A stretch of 64,000 nt of DNA from NCBI GenBank assembly GCA_028583405.1, contig CM053246.1, positions 8,107,605-8,171,604 of the forward strand, given 5' to 3'. A program made the translations under genes and the position numbers. Source of the DNA: Pogonophryne albipinna (taxonomy: Eukaryota; Chordata; Actinopteri; Perciformes; Artedidraconidae). Under the pieces are notes generated by a model. It saw nothing but the letters and a program-made list of their open reading frames with translations, was not told the origin of the DNA and made no database searches. Positions 1-9,640 of the stretch are shown one piece after another (the first letter of the stretch is position 1; the number at the start of each line of letters is the position of its first letter).

Positions 1-175
1 TAGGAGCTCTTCTTCTACGCTTCGGTGTGGACAGGAAACAATTCTGGTCAGTTCCCCTTGAGCCAAACACATGGAAAAACCCGGAATGTTTTTCTAGAAA
101 CGGCAAACTAGCCCTTGGCAACAAAACCAGGACCTGACCCCCAGGACTAAACCAGCGCTGTTTGTTTAGTCGCTG

Positions 176-1010
176 CCGAATTGGCTTACTTTTCTGACAC
201 GTGTGACATGATTTAACATGACGAGACACATCTCTCTTTAAACCAGGCCAAAAGAAATACCGCAACATGTAATTACATGTTTTACGGACACCCAGATGTC
301 CCGATTGCTTATATGCTTTCTTGAGGACCTCCTCATGAAATTTTACAGGAACCACAATCTGGAGAACTGGCTTACCAATGAGGCCTTTCCCATGTGACAA
401 CCACTTTCTGACCAGCAGTCCCCCTTGCAGCAGACAATCCCTGGTGGCAACCATTTCCACCCTCGGTGGAGAGAACCGCCTCAAAGAACGAACTGAGGGA
501 GACATCAGCTTTCTGCTCTACCACCAATTCACTGCGGGATACAGACAGCAATGAGTCAGGAGCAACCACATAATCTATCTCACTCACCTCTTCACCCCTG
601 CTCAGACTCCCCCTGTGCACGGCTCACAGACCGTGTCACAGCGCCAGCCACAAACACTCCAGGGGAGCACTTAGCATTCTCCTCTACGTTGACAGTCACA
701 GTGGGTGAAGATGACACTATGGCAGGCGGTGGACCCTCAGCCCACACACGGCTGTCAGCCAGGCCGTTACCCAGGATAACATTCACACCTTCAATCGGCA
801 TTACAGGACGGACCCCCATGGCGACCTCACCCTGCACCAAACCAGAAAAAAGCACAACAGAATGCAGAGGAAACAGGCACAACACTCATTCCCATATCTC
901 GCATCAGAACAAAGTCCCCAGTTCTAGATTCTTCAGAAACGGTAGCGCAGAGCTCCGAATGTATGAATCAAACGATGCCGTGTCCTCTCAAAATTGTTAC
1001 CGGTACGCTG
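176..1010 (-). pseudogene. gypsy protease-linker and integrase zinc domain
   Basis: Two overlapping minus-strand frames (885-592 and 620-372) give segments typical of fish gypsy polyproteins, such as PIEGVNVILGNGLADSRVW in the protease tail. They are followed by a linker and, at about 405-176, the integrase HHCC zinc-binding region, where GHLGVRKT and CHTC are readable. Positions 175-1 then resume at the integrase C-terminus (GGQVLVLLP, TPKRRRRAP), so the DDE catalytic core has been deleted. In the intact family these domains process the polyprotein and integrate the cDNA. At least one frameshift near 600 separates the parts. This is a dead copy. Confidence 0.6.
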
Positions 1011-1027
1011 TTGTCACTTCCCACCAA

Positions 1028-1372
1028 TTACACATATCCGGTTGACAAAAATGCAGAAAACAGTGGTTCCTTCAACCCGCATGGCTCGCTAACCTGCTGA
1101 CAGGGAGATATGACAGTTAAGGGTACCACAGCACAAGCAGCAGAGTTAAACTGGCCTACATGGTTCCCCCTGCTAGCCTTAGCTTCGGGACAGTCAGCCT
1201 TCCAGTGCCCTCTCCCCCTGCAGAAATTACATATCTCTGAATCACCCTGTGGCTGACCTTGCATCACACGTTCAGGTCTACCCCAATGCGACTTAATTTT
1301 CTCTTCCCACCTACCTCCTGCACGATACATACCCCCTTCATCCTGGACCCTGAAGTCTCGACAGCCCCTGTG
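1028..1372 (-). pseudogene. gag C-terminus with CCHC zinc knuckle
   Basis: This is the downstream half of an open frame that runs on the minus strand from 1540 to 1028. The knuckle CNFCRGRGHWKADC at 1231-1190 has the Cys-x2-Cys-x4-His-x4-Cys spacing of retroelement nucleocapsid domains, which bind the element's RNA for packaging. It is preceded by a basic, Gln-rich stretch and followed by a short tail towards the protease. The N-terminal gag domains are absent because LINE sequence begins directly upstream at about 1373. The frame is open across that junction, so the predicted protein is a LINE/gag chimera rather than a functional gag. Confidence 0.65.
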
Positions 1373-3437
1373 TCTCAGACGAGCCCTCCATCGTCGCTTC
1401 CAGTCATCCCGGTTCTCCATACATCTGGCCAGTTCATTGGTACTTTGTGCTCCTGCGTCATTCTTGAGTACGTCCACGTATGTTAGTGCGGGACGTCCTC
1501 GTGGACCGATGCCTGTATGTGTTGGTTCCCACAGCACCAATTTGCTGGCTGGCAGCTAGTCTCATTCTCCCTGCTGCAATTTTCTCGCTCACCCTTGGTA
1601 TTCCCTCATAACAGGATCTTGTTTGTTACATGTACACTCTTGCTGATGTTAAGTACTGCTCGCAACATTCTGGTGAAGCATCCGTCTACAGACTTTTGCA
1701 GGGTTGGCTTCAGGGTCCAGCATTCACTGCCATAGAGGAGAAACAGACTCTACTGTTGCATAGAAGAAGCTGAGTTTGATTTGAAGGGGGAGGTTGGAGT
1801 TCCATATACTGGTCATGCCGTTCAGGGCCCTCCATGCAAGTGCCTTCCTCACCTTAACCCATGAGCCCAGGTACTTGAAGTCCCTGACTTCTTTAAGCAC
1901 AGTGCCCTCTGTTGTTGTCAGAGGTGGATGTTCCGGTAAGATGTTATAGGTGATAACTTCAGTTTTCTTGGCATTTAGCCTAAGGCCAACCTTGGCACAC
2001 TAACTCCACTCTGTTCAGGAGTTCCTGTGCTTGTTCCACGCTGTCGGAGAGCAGGCTGATGTCGTCCGCATAGTCCAGGTCTGTCAGGACTACTGTGGGG
2101 TATCGTCTCGACCTCCTTGGTGTTAGAGTGAAGCCAAGATCCTGCTCTCGTCCACTGATGGCCTTCCTGAGCGCATAATCCAGGACTATGATGAAGAGGA
2201 AGGGGGCTAGGGTGTCCCCTTGTATTATCCCAGCCAGGATGTCTAACTCCTCGCTGTTGCCATCTGGGGTCACCACCTTGGCCCTTGTTCCTGCGTGCAT
2301 GGTCTCTATTGCCCGGAGTAGGTTGGGAGGGACACCGTATGCCTCAAGGATCTTCACCATTGTGCTTCTGTGGATCGAGTCAAATGCCTTTTGAAGTCGA
2401 TAAAGCACAGTACAGCAGTCAGGTTATCCTCTTTCACCTCCTCGATCATTCTCCTCAGTGCCAAGATCTGGGCTACGGTGGTTCTCCCCTCTCGAAAGCC
2501 ATTCTGGTTCTCCCTCAGGTGAGGGTCGATGGCGTGCCGTATCCTGTTCAGTATCACCCGGTTGTAAACCTTTGCGGTGATACATGTCAGGCTGATGCCT
2601 CGGTAGTTGTCTGGCTTTGAGAGGTCTCCAGCCTTAGGCACCGGGATGATGTTGGAGAGAGACCATATATCAGGCTGCATGTTGTGCAGTAGAGCGAGGT
2701 TGCAAAAGTCTAGGATGAGGTCATCGAGATCACAGTTCTTTAAGACCTCCGGGGATATGCCATCCGGCCCAGCACTTTTGCCCTCTCTCACTGTGGACTC
2801 ACTGGCTGTGAAGGGCATCGTCGATGGGCAGGTTCTGGAGGAATGCTGGTATACTTTCCTCAGCTCCATCCGCTGTTGTGCCCAGCAGGCTTTGGAAGTG
2901 CTTGAACCAGGTCGTCACCCTCTCCTCTGGGCTGTGTCCCTCAACCTGTCCCTCCTTAGACCTCTTCCGCCCAGTCATCTCATTGATGACCCTCCAGGCC
3001 TCCCCATATTGCCTTTCACCTTGCGCTGTCTGCACTCTTCGCACACTCTCCATCAGTTCCTCCCCTTTCATGGTGTCGTAGGTACTGAAGATAAACTGTT
3101 TGGCTTCGTTCAGTACCCCACGTCTCTCCAAGGTTGGTTCACGCTCAAAGTTGAGGCGTGCTTCCTCCACCCTACCCCTTGCCGCTACGACCTCCAGATG
3201 TCTGGACCGTAGGGAGGTTCTGGCTCTGTCCAGCACAGGCACACATAGCCTGGTCGCCTCCTCGTTTGCAACAACAAATCTCCTGTATTCGTTGCTGGGC
3301 TCTGCTCCCTTATCCAGCTGCCAAAAGCGCTTCCTAACCTCCTCCGTATACCTAGTTTGAAGGTCAGGGTCGGTTGTGAATGCCTTCCAGTCATGCCGGA
3401 TCTTGGGCTTGGCTTGGGGACCCTGAGGCTCAGTCAC
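1373..3437 (-). pseudogene. LINE reverse transcriptase, broken
   Basis: The reverse transcriptase copies the element RNA into the target site. Visible pieces run from 3437 to 1373: an N-terminal linker (3437-2799), the fingers and palm beginning near 2869, a block with GIIQGDTLAPFLF (near 2230-2190), and the catalytic YADD box at 2072-2061. Thumb-like sequence with a DFKYLGSW-type motif lies in another frame near 1900. The coding sequence is split over at least four frames (3437-2799, 2869-2354, 2408-1980, then 1540), so it cannot make an intact enzyme. Several antisense open frames here are shadows of this gene. Confidence 0.75.
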
Positions 3438-3528
3438 ACCCTCATGGAGACCATGCGGTGATCAGAGCCCACAGAGCTGAACGTGCTGCACGGTTCAGCA
3501 TTCAGAATGGAGTTCCTCCACTTTTGCC

Positions 3529-3781
3529 TCACAAGTATGTAGTCCAACTGACGTAGCATACCTGTGGCTCGATCTTGGAAGGTCTATCTCTTGCCTGTTC
3601 TTTTCCGGAACATGGTGTTCGCTGCCAGTAGCTCGTGTTCCATGAGAAGGGCCGTGAGGTATGCACCATTGCGGTTGGTAGAGTCGTGGTATGGGTAGGG
3701 TGCGTCCTCTGGTCCAAGTCTTGTGTTGAAGTCACCCAGGATTGCCAGGAAGTTGTGCGCTGGGACATCTCGGACTGCCAT
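3529..3781 (-). pseudogene. LINE AP-type endonuclease, C-terminal fragment
   Basis: A short minus-strand frame contains LAILGDFNTRLG with the GDFN box at 3736-3725. This box is the catalytic Asp-Asn motif of the exonuclease-endonuclease-phosphatase fold that LINEs use to nick target DNA. The frame lies 5' of the reverse transcriptase in the same orientation. Two overlapping frames (3781-3584 and 3768-3529) are needed to follow it, so there is a frameshift near 3600. Everything upstream of the GDFN box is gone. Confidence 0.7.
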
Positions 3782-3799
3782 CTTCTGATTCGTATTTCT

Positions 3800-3887
3800 G
3801 TCTTAAATCAACTTTACAGTACTTTTAAAGAAGCCCTATTGTGCTTATTGGGGGTTTCCCTTTCCTGTAGTGTTTTATATACAGTAC
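3800..3887. repeat. Dispersed teleost repeat, left part
   Basis: The sequence around AAGCCCTATTGTGCTTATTG resembles one end of a common fish repeat (GCCC-TATTATGC type). It is cut at 3887 by the inverted-repeat element, and a matching remainder appears to resume at 6664. A related copy end is visible at about 60060-60090 (GCCCTATCATGCTTTTTGG). Confidence 0.4.
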
Positions 3888-4045
3888 CAACTTGTTCTCA
3901 CTCCCAACCCGTCACATATTGACGGACGGTCAGGGCCCCTCCCCATCACTCTATTACGGACAGGGTACCCCTTGGAAGTCAGTTTTCAACGGGCAGGGCG
4001 TCCCATAGACCTTCATAGACCTCCCATAGCGTTGATAATAGACGC
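3888..4045. repeat. Left terminal inverted repeat of the 2.8-kb element
   Basis: This pairs with 6505-6663. The best-conserved core includes ATATTGACGGACGGTCAGGG and GGAAGTCAGTTTT on both arms. Confidence 0.75.
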
Positions 4046-5354
4046 CATGAGAACGCTCCCCGGCAAATGCTACCCCGACGGTCGGTTGTTATGGTCAATA
4101 TTAATATAATAATTATTTATTTTTTAATAGTCACACTCGATTTCGCCGATTTTCTTGTTGCCCCAGCTGGTCGACACCTCTTTTAGCAGAAACAAAGGCT
4201 ACATTAATGTATTAAATCAATGTTAATCCATGTGTGTGGTTGTGGAATTAATGGACGTGCCGTTGTGCGATTGCGCAACGCAATAATTTACAAACTCTTC
4301 AACTACAACCCTAATTATATTTAAAAACATTTTAGAAGGCCTCACAAAATACTTTAATGTAAATTTAAATTTAAAGGGATGTGGTGATTATTATCCACCC
4401 GCGGATCTATGGGTTGGGGTATTGTTGCGCACGGACATTATAGTTAACCGGATTCCTGTTGATGTGAAATCCGAAAACATTTAAAAAAATAATACTTTAT
4501 TCCGAGTTTGCTTGCTTTTCTCTTTGAAGGTCATCACAAAACGGCATTGTAATACACGGTTCGGCTGCATTAAATATCACATATATGCCGTAGTTCACTA
4601 TTTATAGAGCCCTGATGAGAGGACTTCTAGACAAACAGGAATAACTGCCGCGGATCATAAATATATCAGCAATCAAACAAAATCTTCAATTTCTCTTCAC
4701 ACAATACGTCTCCTTGCAGTATCAATACTAATTCGGCTGACTTTTATATTTGATGCAATCGGTTTATTGGTATATGTACACCATAACGGTGCACAGCTGA
4801 TAGAAAGGGACACCTGGTGGTTAAAGCACGTTATTGAAATGTATTATTATTAGATATTAATAGGAGACACAGACAGACAAACTAATAAGGCTTTAGGTTA
4901 AGGTCTTATTTTGAATAAGAAAAAAGCTTTGGGGGTATACATATTAAGCCTGACAAAGTACTAATATATTGCTTTCCTGCAATGTTAACTACTGTATGTT
5001 TAAGCACTTATTTTAACTGATATTATACATGTCTTAAACTCTTATAAGATGTATGTAGATAGTATAAGAAATTTGCAGAATATGACAGTTTAAGGGTGGA
5101 AGTATACACACATATTGATAGATGTCTTGTAATGCACTGTTGAGGAACCTGCGACCCAGGTTTTTCATCTCCGACCTTGTCAGGTATTGAACAATCAATA
5201 AATAAAGAACACAGAATTATTAAATATAAAACACAGAATTTGTGTGATTATATTAAATGATTTACAAATAAACACCACTGCATATTTACAACTGTTACAC
5301 ATGCTGATGTAACGCAAATGTTTCCAACTTAGGATCAATAAAGTATATCTTATC

Positions 5355-5583
5355 TCTTTCGACTCCACTTCGAGCGATATAATTACTAACAAAGCACTTA
5401 TATACTAATAAAGGACTGGCTTATATAAAGCCAGTTGAGTAGCACTTGAAATGTTTTAGCTCTATGAAACCTGATGTACTTATATGATTCTGTTTTCTTC
5501 AAGTTTGTATCTTGTTGGTCGAACGCACTTATTGTAAGTCGCTTTGGATAAAAGCGTCAGCTAAATGCAATGTAATGTAAGAT
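5355..5583 (+). mobile_element. L2-type LINE 3' tail
   Basis: The segment from ACTTCGAGCGATATAATTAC to AATGTAATGTAA is the reverse complement of the 3' end of the L2 LINE at 11291-11530. It includes the conserved GTCGCTTTGGATAAAAGCGT. Only the 3'UTR is present, a severely 5'-truncated insertion nested in the inverted-repeat element. Confidence 0.8.
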
Positions 5584-6504
5584 GATCGATGGCAACTGCC
5601 ATATTTGCCTCTGAACCTTGACAAGTGCATGTTTCAGGCTTATCAATTAACAACAGGAGGGGTCACAGACATAAGACCAGCTGTTAAATAAAGCTCTTCT
5701 GACCTTAGCTGTCATGTGGGTATATATTAATGCTGCCCATTATGGGCACAAGCCATTTTCACCCATTTATTAATTATATGTTTTAAATGTGAGTGTTTCC
5801 TATCCCCTAAACCTCCAGGGATGTACACAGTTTAATACTGGCAACTTCTTATTATGGGAAAATACGAAAACGTCTTTTAAAACTACAATTCCCAGTAGAG
5901 ACGTGCCATAGAACATGTTGCAAAACACACAATAGCCAGCATGTGTAGTTCTGGGGACGGGGTGGGGGACGGGGTGGACCCATTCAAATCCAGTTTTGGA
6001 CAGTCTGCCGTGGTTCCATCCCATTTTAAAGTGTTGTTCGACGCTCGGCGTAACCCTTGGCGCACACTCAAACATCCAATCACAGAGCTTGAGGACTATC
6101 ACAGGGTTTGTCAAGCGAAGCGGAGAGAATACTGACTTCCGGGTGTAAAATTCTCTAAAGCAACTACTATGAGCTGCTCCGACCCTCGGTCCTGATGGAC
6201 TCCAACTTGTGTTTATTAATCAAACAAATAAATAAACACAAGGATAATTTTGTGTTATTGTTGAGTAAATAACAGTGTGTGGTTTAAAAAAGAATACAAA
6301 ATTAGAAGGAAAAAACGATGAAACAATACAGATTTCAGTATTCTGAGCCCCTACTCTCCCCATAACTGACGGCAACAAAAGTCCTACATTATTCAATTAA
6401 AATAAAGAAGTAAAAACAATAAGTGTGGCTTGATATTGAGTAAGAAAAAGGTTGATAAACGCTGTGAGAATGGATCTGCGGAGAGCATTTCGACGCAATC
6501 CCAA

Positions 6505-6663
6505 CTCCTCTATTACCAACGTTCAGGGAGCTCTATGCAAGTCAATGGGACGCCCTGCCCGTTAAAAACTGACTTCCAAGGGGCACCCTGTCCGTAATAG
6601 AGTGACGGGGAGGGGCCCTGACCGTCCGTCAATATGTGATGGGTTGGGAGTGAGAACGTGTTG
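6505..6663. repeat. Right terminal inverted repeat of the 2.8-kb element
   Basis: This is the reverse complement of 3888-4045, with scattered substitutions. The outermost bases GTGTTG correspond to CAACTT on the left. Confidence 0.75.
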
Positions 6664-7010
6664 ACATTACTGTAGGTGTGTGTGCACATAAAATATCTGC
6701 AAAGGCAAAAATCCCCAAATTCTCTTCAGATGGATTTTTCGTCTCTTCTGTAACATAGTGAGATCAGTATGTAACACCTGTGCTTCTATTGGCTAGCCCT
6801 CTAGGGTTGGGACATTTCCACCATCTCTAAGGGGATGAACCAATCAGAGCAGACTGGGCTCTGGTTTCAGACAGAGGGTGAAAAAAGGTGCTGCAGCACA
6901 GGCAGAGCTTTTTGAACATTAAAGCATGGAGACATGTCACAGTAGAGGCAAAACAATACAATTATGAACTTCAAAAGGGGCATAATAGAATCATTTCCTA
7001 CCTAAACCTG
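6664..7010. repeat. Dispersed teleost repeat, right part
   Basis: This appears to be the continuation of the repeat cut at 3887. It includes GAACCAATCAGAGCAGACTG and ends near AAAAGGGGCATAATAG, an end seen in many fish repeats. No coding potential is visible. Confidence 0.4.
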
Positions 7011-7290
7011 CAGATGATATGTCAACTAAATTGAAAGGTGAACTTGAATTCATGAAGTTACTTGTGAACATGACTCCTGCCTCAGTCACATCAGATATTT
7101 ATTGATTGGCAAACATGGTTGTTTAACAGTGAAAACAACAACTCCAAAGATGCTTTTTCATGACGTGATCAAAGTCCATCTTTTGTCATTGCTTTGACTG
7201 GGAACCCCATAGCAGTGCAACTTAAACACTGCATATTGATCTGACACTTATTATATATATATATATATATAAATAACGACATCTTGTATT
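7011..7290. other. AT-rich non-coding sequence with (TA)n
   Basis: No gene or recognised repeat is seen apart from a short TA microsatellite at about 7250-7272. Confidence 0.6.
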
Positions 7291-8010
7291 TTAGTTACAC
7301 CCGCTAGACAACAGTGGAGGGTTCGAGAAACAACCGTGTTTGCCGGGTGAACCGCGGCAGAGGTGGGGAGGTTCCAGCCCGGAACCTCCACCCCGCTGCG
7401 GGACCCGTGGTGGGACCCTTGAGTCAGACGGTGCGTCTTGGTCATGCTTCATATCGGCCGGCCCGGGAAGGAAGAGACACACAGAGTAGGAGAAGTCCCC
7501 CACCCCAACGTAGCACACCCTCCGGCCATCAGAGTCGAACCCGCAGTTCGGAGGAACCGACCGCCAGAGCACCAGCACTAGGCCAGGCCGGTGGTGGCCC
7601 TCCGATGGTGGGTCGCGATTGCCGTTCGATCAGTGAGATGAGAGGAGAAACATGCAACACAAATGGTCAAAATCCGTTAATGTATGGATGAGTGGGGGGG
7701 GGGGAAACGGCTGGACACAGGCCGTGGGGGGAAATAGCCAAAAAAAGAAAAATTAATAGAACCGGGGAAAATACGGGGAAAAGTGAAAAAAAGGCACTCG
7801 TGAGGCGGGCAGAGTCCCCTGTCAACTCCCGTTACATTCCGAAAAATTCAACTTTTACGAGAACCAGGCTACCGGGGGTTAAAAGGTAATCACCTCCATG
7901 ATGAGTCCATCAGACGAGTCCTTCGGGGGGCGGGGGAAAAAACGTGTTCGTCAGAATCTTCACTTCCTGTAGTGAGAGTGGAGGTGTCCTGAGAGTGGAG
8001 CCGGCCTCTC
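7291..8010. other. GC-rich block of unknown origin
   Basis: The base composition changes abruptly to GC-rich at about 7300. The + strand has an open frame at 7314-7691 rich in Arg, Pro and Gly but without a recognisable domain. On the minus strand, near 7610-7510, there are weak pol III A-box-like (TGGCCTAGTGCTGG) and B-box-like (GGGTTCGACTC) motifs, so a tRNA-derived SINE is one possibility. A G-run at 7693-7704 and purine-rich sequence follow. I do not recognise the element. Confidence 0.35.
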
Positions 8011-8179
8011 GAAAAAGAGGACTAAGTGCATGACTCACCTTGATTGTTTTTATCAAGTGTAGACTGCTATATCCGCAATGATTGAATTCCACATTCTCTT
8101 TTTTAATGTGTATTATTTTCTCCCTTTTTTTTAACCAAACTGAAAAGTAAATGTTCTTTAGATAATGTGATTTTGGTCT

Positions 8180-8450
8180 CCTTTAAATATTCTGTCTCTA
8201 ATCCTGACCAATTTTTTGAAAAGAGCATAAAGATCCTGCATAGTTTAAATTGCAACTCCGCTAAGTACCAACTGTGAACCATTTCAGCGTAACTTCCTTT
8301 CTGATGCCTGCCTAATGTTATTAACACCAGGACGAACAATAATGGTGTGAGCACTTGGGCAGAGGTCAGTGGGAGCGGGGATGAACTCCAGCAGATCTGG
8401 GATTGAGCCACCAGACAGACATTAGGGTAATCCATAGGGCATTTCACAGA
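8180..8450 (-). pseudogene. LINE ORF1 SGNH/esterase-like relic
   Basis: Read on the minus strand in one frame, short stretches such as CLSGGSIPDLLEFIPA and HTIIVRPGVNNIRQAS resemble the SGNH-hydrolase (esterase) domain found in ORF1 of CR1/L2-group LINEs. There a GxND box follows a TIIVH strand, and here the box is altered (PGVNN). Stops interrupt the frame, and an overlapping open frame (8447-8103) in another phase is a shadow. ORF1 in these LINEs binds nucleic acid and membranes. This is a small decayed piece. Confidence 0.4.
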
Positions 8451-9266
8451 TCTAATTATTTAATGTAATTGTATTCTCACAGAAAAAGGCATTATGAGCT
8501 GTTTTCTGAACACTTCTATTAGCAGGTTTGAGCGAGGGTAAATGGGACATGTAACATCTTTAGTGTTTTCTCTGCTGAATTTACAGATTCACACCATGGC
8601 TTACTCTGATCCAGGAAGCTTCTGGAGATACTAAGCCATTAGCATCATTTGGGTCATTTTCTTAACTGTTATCACACGTTTAAAAAACCCTTTTGATTAA
8701 ATTGCAGAGGAGGAACACTCAAGGTTTTCATCAAGAGACAAAGTCCTCGTAGGGTAGAATGTTGGCGTGGATGCTGACCGATCGAACACCAAACGTTTGC
8801 CTCTGTTTTCTACCAGTTTTTAACTCTGACTGTGATCCTGTCTCCACAAGAGATTGCTTTGTGCCATGGATGATGCAGTTTTACTAATCAGCAGCTACCT
8901 GGGAATTTCTGCAGAGGCAATCAAATTTGTCAGTCTTTTACATCGCTGTTATCACTTTCATGGTGATTTAACCGTTGCTTGGCCAAAGAATAAAGTTTCC
9001 ACTGGCACTGATGCTGAGTTTTGTTGCACCAGCAACAAGTTTGATTGACTCTCTTTTTTGGTTAAGCAAGGCATTGACAAATGACCGTGGATATCTGGCA
9101 TGCCCTAGTCTGCATTGAGGTGAAGATAATAAATCACAACTTGATTTGCCCAATTTTTACCAGTATAAAATAAAAAAGAAGAAGTTTCTCTTTCAAGTGC
9201 AGTAGCTGACATAACAGGTCTAACCCAAACGTAGAAGGGAGGAGCTTGGAACATACAATTTATATA
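8451..9266. other. Non-coding sequence, nothing recognised
   Basis: AT-rich unique-looking sequence. A + frame at 8854-9048 has no recognisable domain and no gene-like context. Confidence 0.5.
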
Positions 9267-9640
9267 TATATTAGGGATGTCAGTCGATTAAAATATGTAA
9301 TCGCGATTAATCGCATGATTGTCCATAGTTAATCGCGATTAATCGCACATTTTTTTATCTGTTCTAAATGTACCTTAGAGGAATATTTTTCAAGTTTTTA
9401 ATACTCTTATCAACATATGAGTGGACAAATATGCTTTATGCTAATATTTATTATCATTTGAACAATGTCAAATATTCTCATGAATATTAAACACAACAAC
9501 CTCTGAACATTACAAATATTCGCCTCAATTCAACCTGGAACCTCTCTCATACAATAATACAATACAAAGTGTGTGTGTGTATGTGTATGTGATGGATCGT
9601 TGGAGACAAAAAATGCACATGCGTTAATCGCGTTAAAATA
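9267..9640. repeat. Non-autonomous element with AATCGCG repeats
   Basis: It begins AGGGATGTCAGTCGATTAAA and contains repeated TAATCGCGATTAATCGC motifs. It ends near 9630 with GCGTTAATCGCGTTAAAATA. This resembles a widespread hAT-type MITE of fish. No TSD could be fixed. Confidence 0.5.

Larger units (their letters stand above)
1..1372 (-). mobile_element. Ty3/gypsy retrotransposon fragment (Gmr1-like order)
   Basis: Read on the minus strand from 1372 to 1, this stretch shows a gag-type CCHC zinc knuckle, a protease/linker region, then an integrase zinc-binding region and an integrase C-terminal piece. No reverse transcriptase lies between protease and integrase. In Gmr1-like Ty3/gypsy elements integrase precedes RT, and this order fits that group. 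The copy is defective: frames change several times and the integrase catalytic core is missing between the zinc domain and the C-terminal segment. The right edge abuts a LINE at about 1372. The left edge runs out of the window, so RT and an LTR may lie beyond it. Confidence 0.7.
1373..3785 (-). mobile_element. 5'-truncated LINE (endonuclease plus reverse transcriptase)
   Basis: Minus-strand frames from 3781 down to 1373 read in the order endonuclease, linker, reverse transcriptase, C-terminal tail, which is the layout of an APE-type non-LTR retrotransposon. The 5' part, including the endonuclease N-terminus and any ORF1, is absent, as expected from incomplete reverse transcription. The C-terminal tail contains the RGRPALTYVDVL motif common to a LINE group found in fish and cnidarians. 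I cannot assign the clade with certainty (RTE-like or CR1-like). The 3' end lies against gypsy gag at about 1372, with no clear poly(A) or tail repeat. Confidence 0.75.
3888..6663. mobile_element. 2.8-kb element with ~150-bp inverted ends
   Basis: The left end (CAACTTGTTCTCACTCCC...) and the right end, read in reverse complement (CAACACGTTCTCACTCCC...), match closely for about 130-150 bp and then diverge. The flanks ACAGTACC (left) and ACATTACT (right) agree at 6 of 8 positions, which could be a decayed 8-bp TSD. The interior is AT-rich with no transposase frame. It includes an L2 tail (5355-5583) and a GC-richer block at about 5880-6140. This looks like a non-autonomous DNA transposon or foldback element; the superfamily is not assignable by eye. 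Confidence 0.75.

Noticed and set aside
2188..3360. Plus-strand open frames in the LINE
   Set aside because: They are antisense to the minus-strand reverse transcriptase and endonuclease and show no independent domains.
7500..7610. tRNA-like A and B boxes on the minus strand
   Set aside because: Box-like motifs are spaced plausibly, but no cloverleaf pairs. Kept only as a hint for a SINE in the block description, not as a tRNA gene.
7895..7930. Hammerhead-ribozyme-like TGATGAGTCCATCAGACGAG
   Set aside because: The core resembles CUGAUGA with a small stem, but the required GAA after stem II reads GAG and no matching stem I/III was found.
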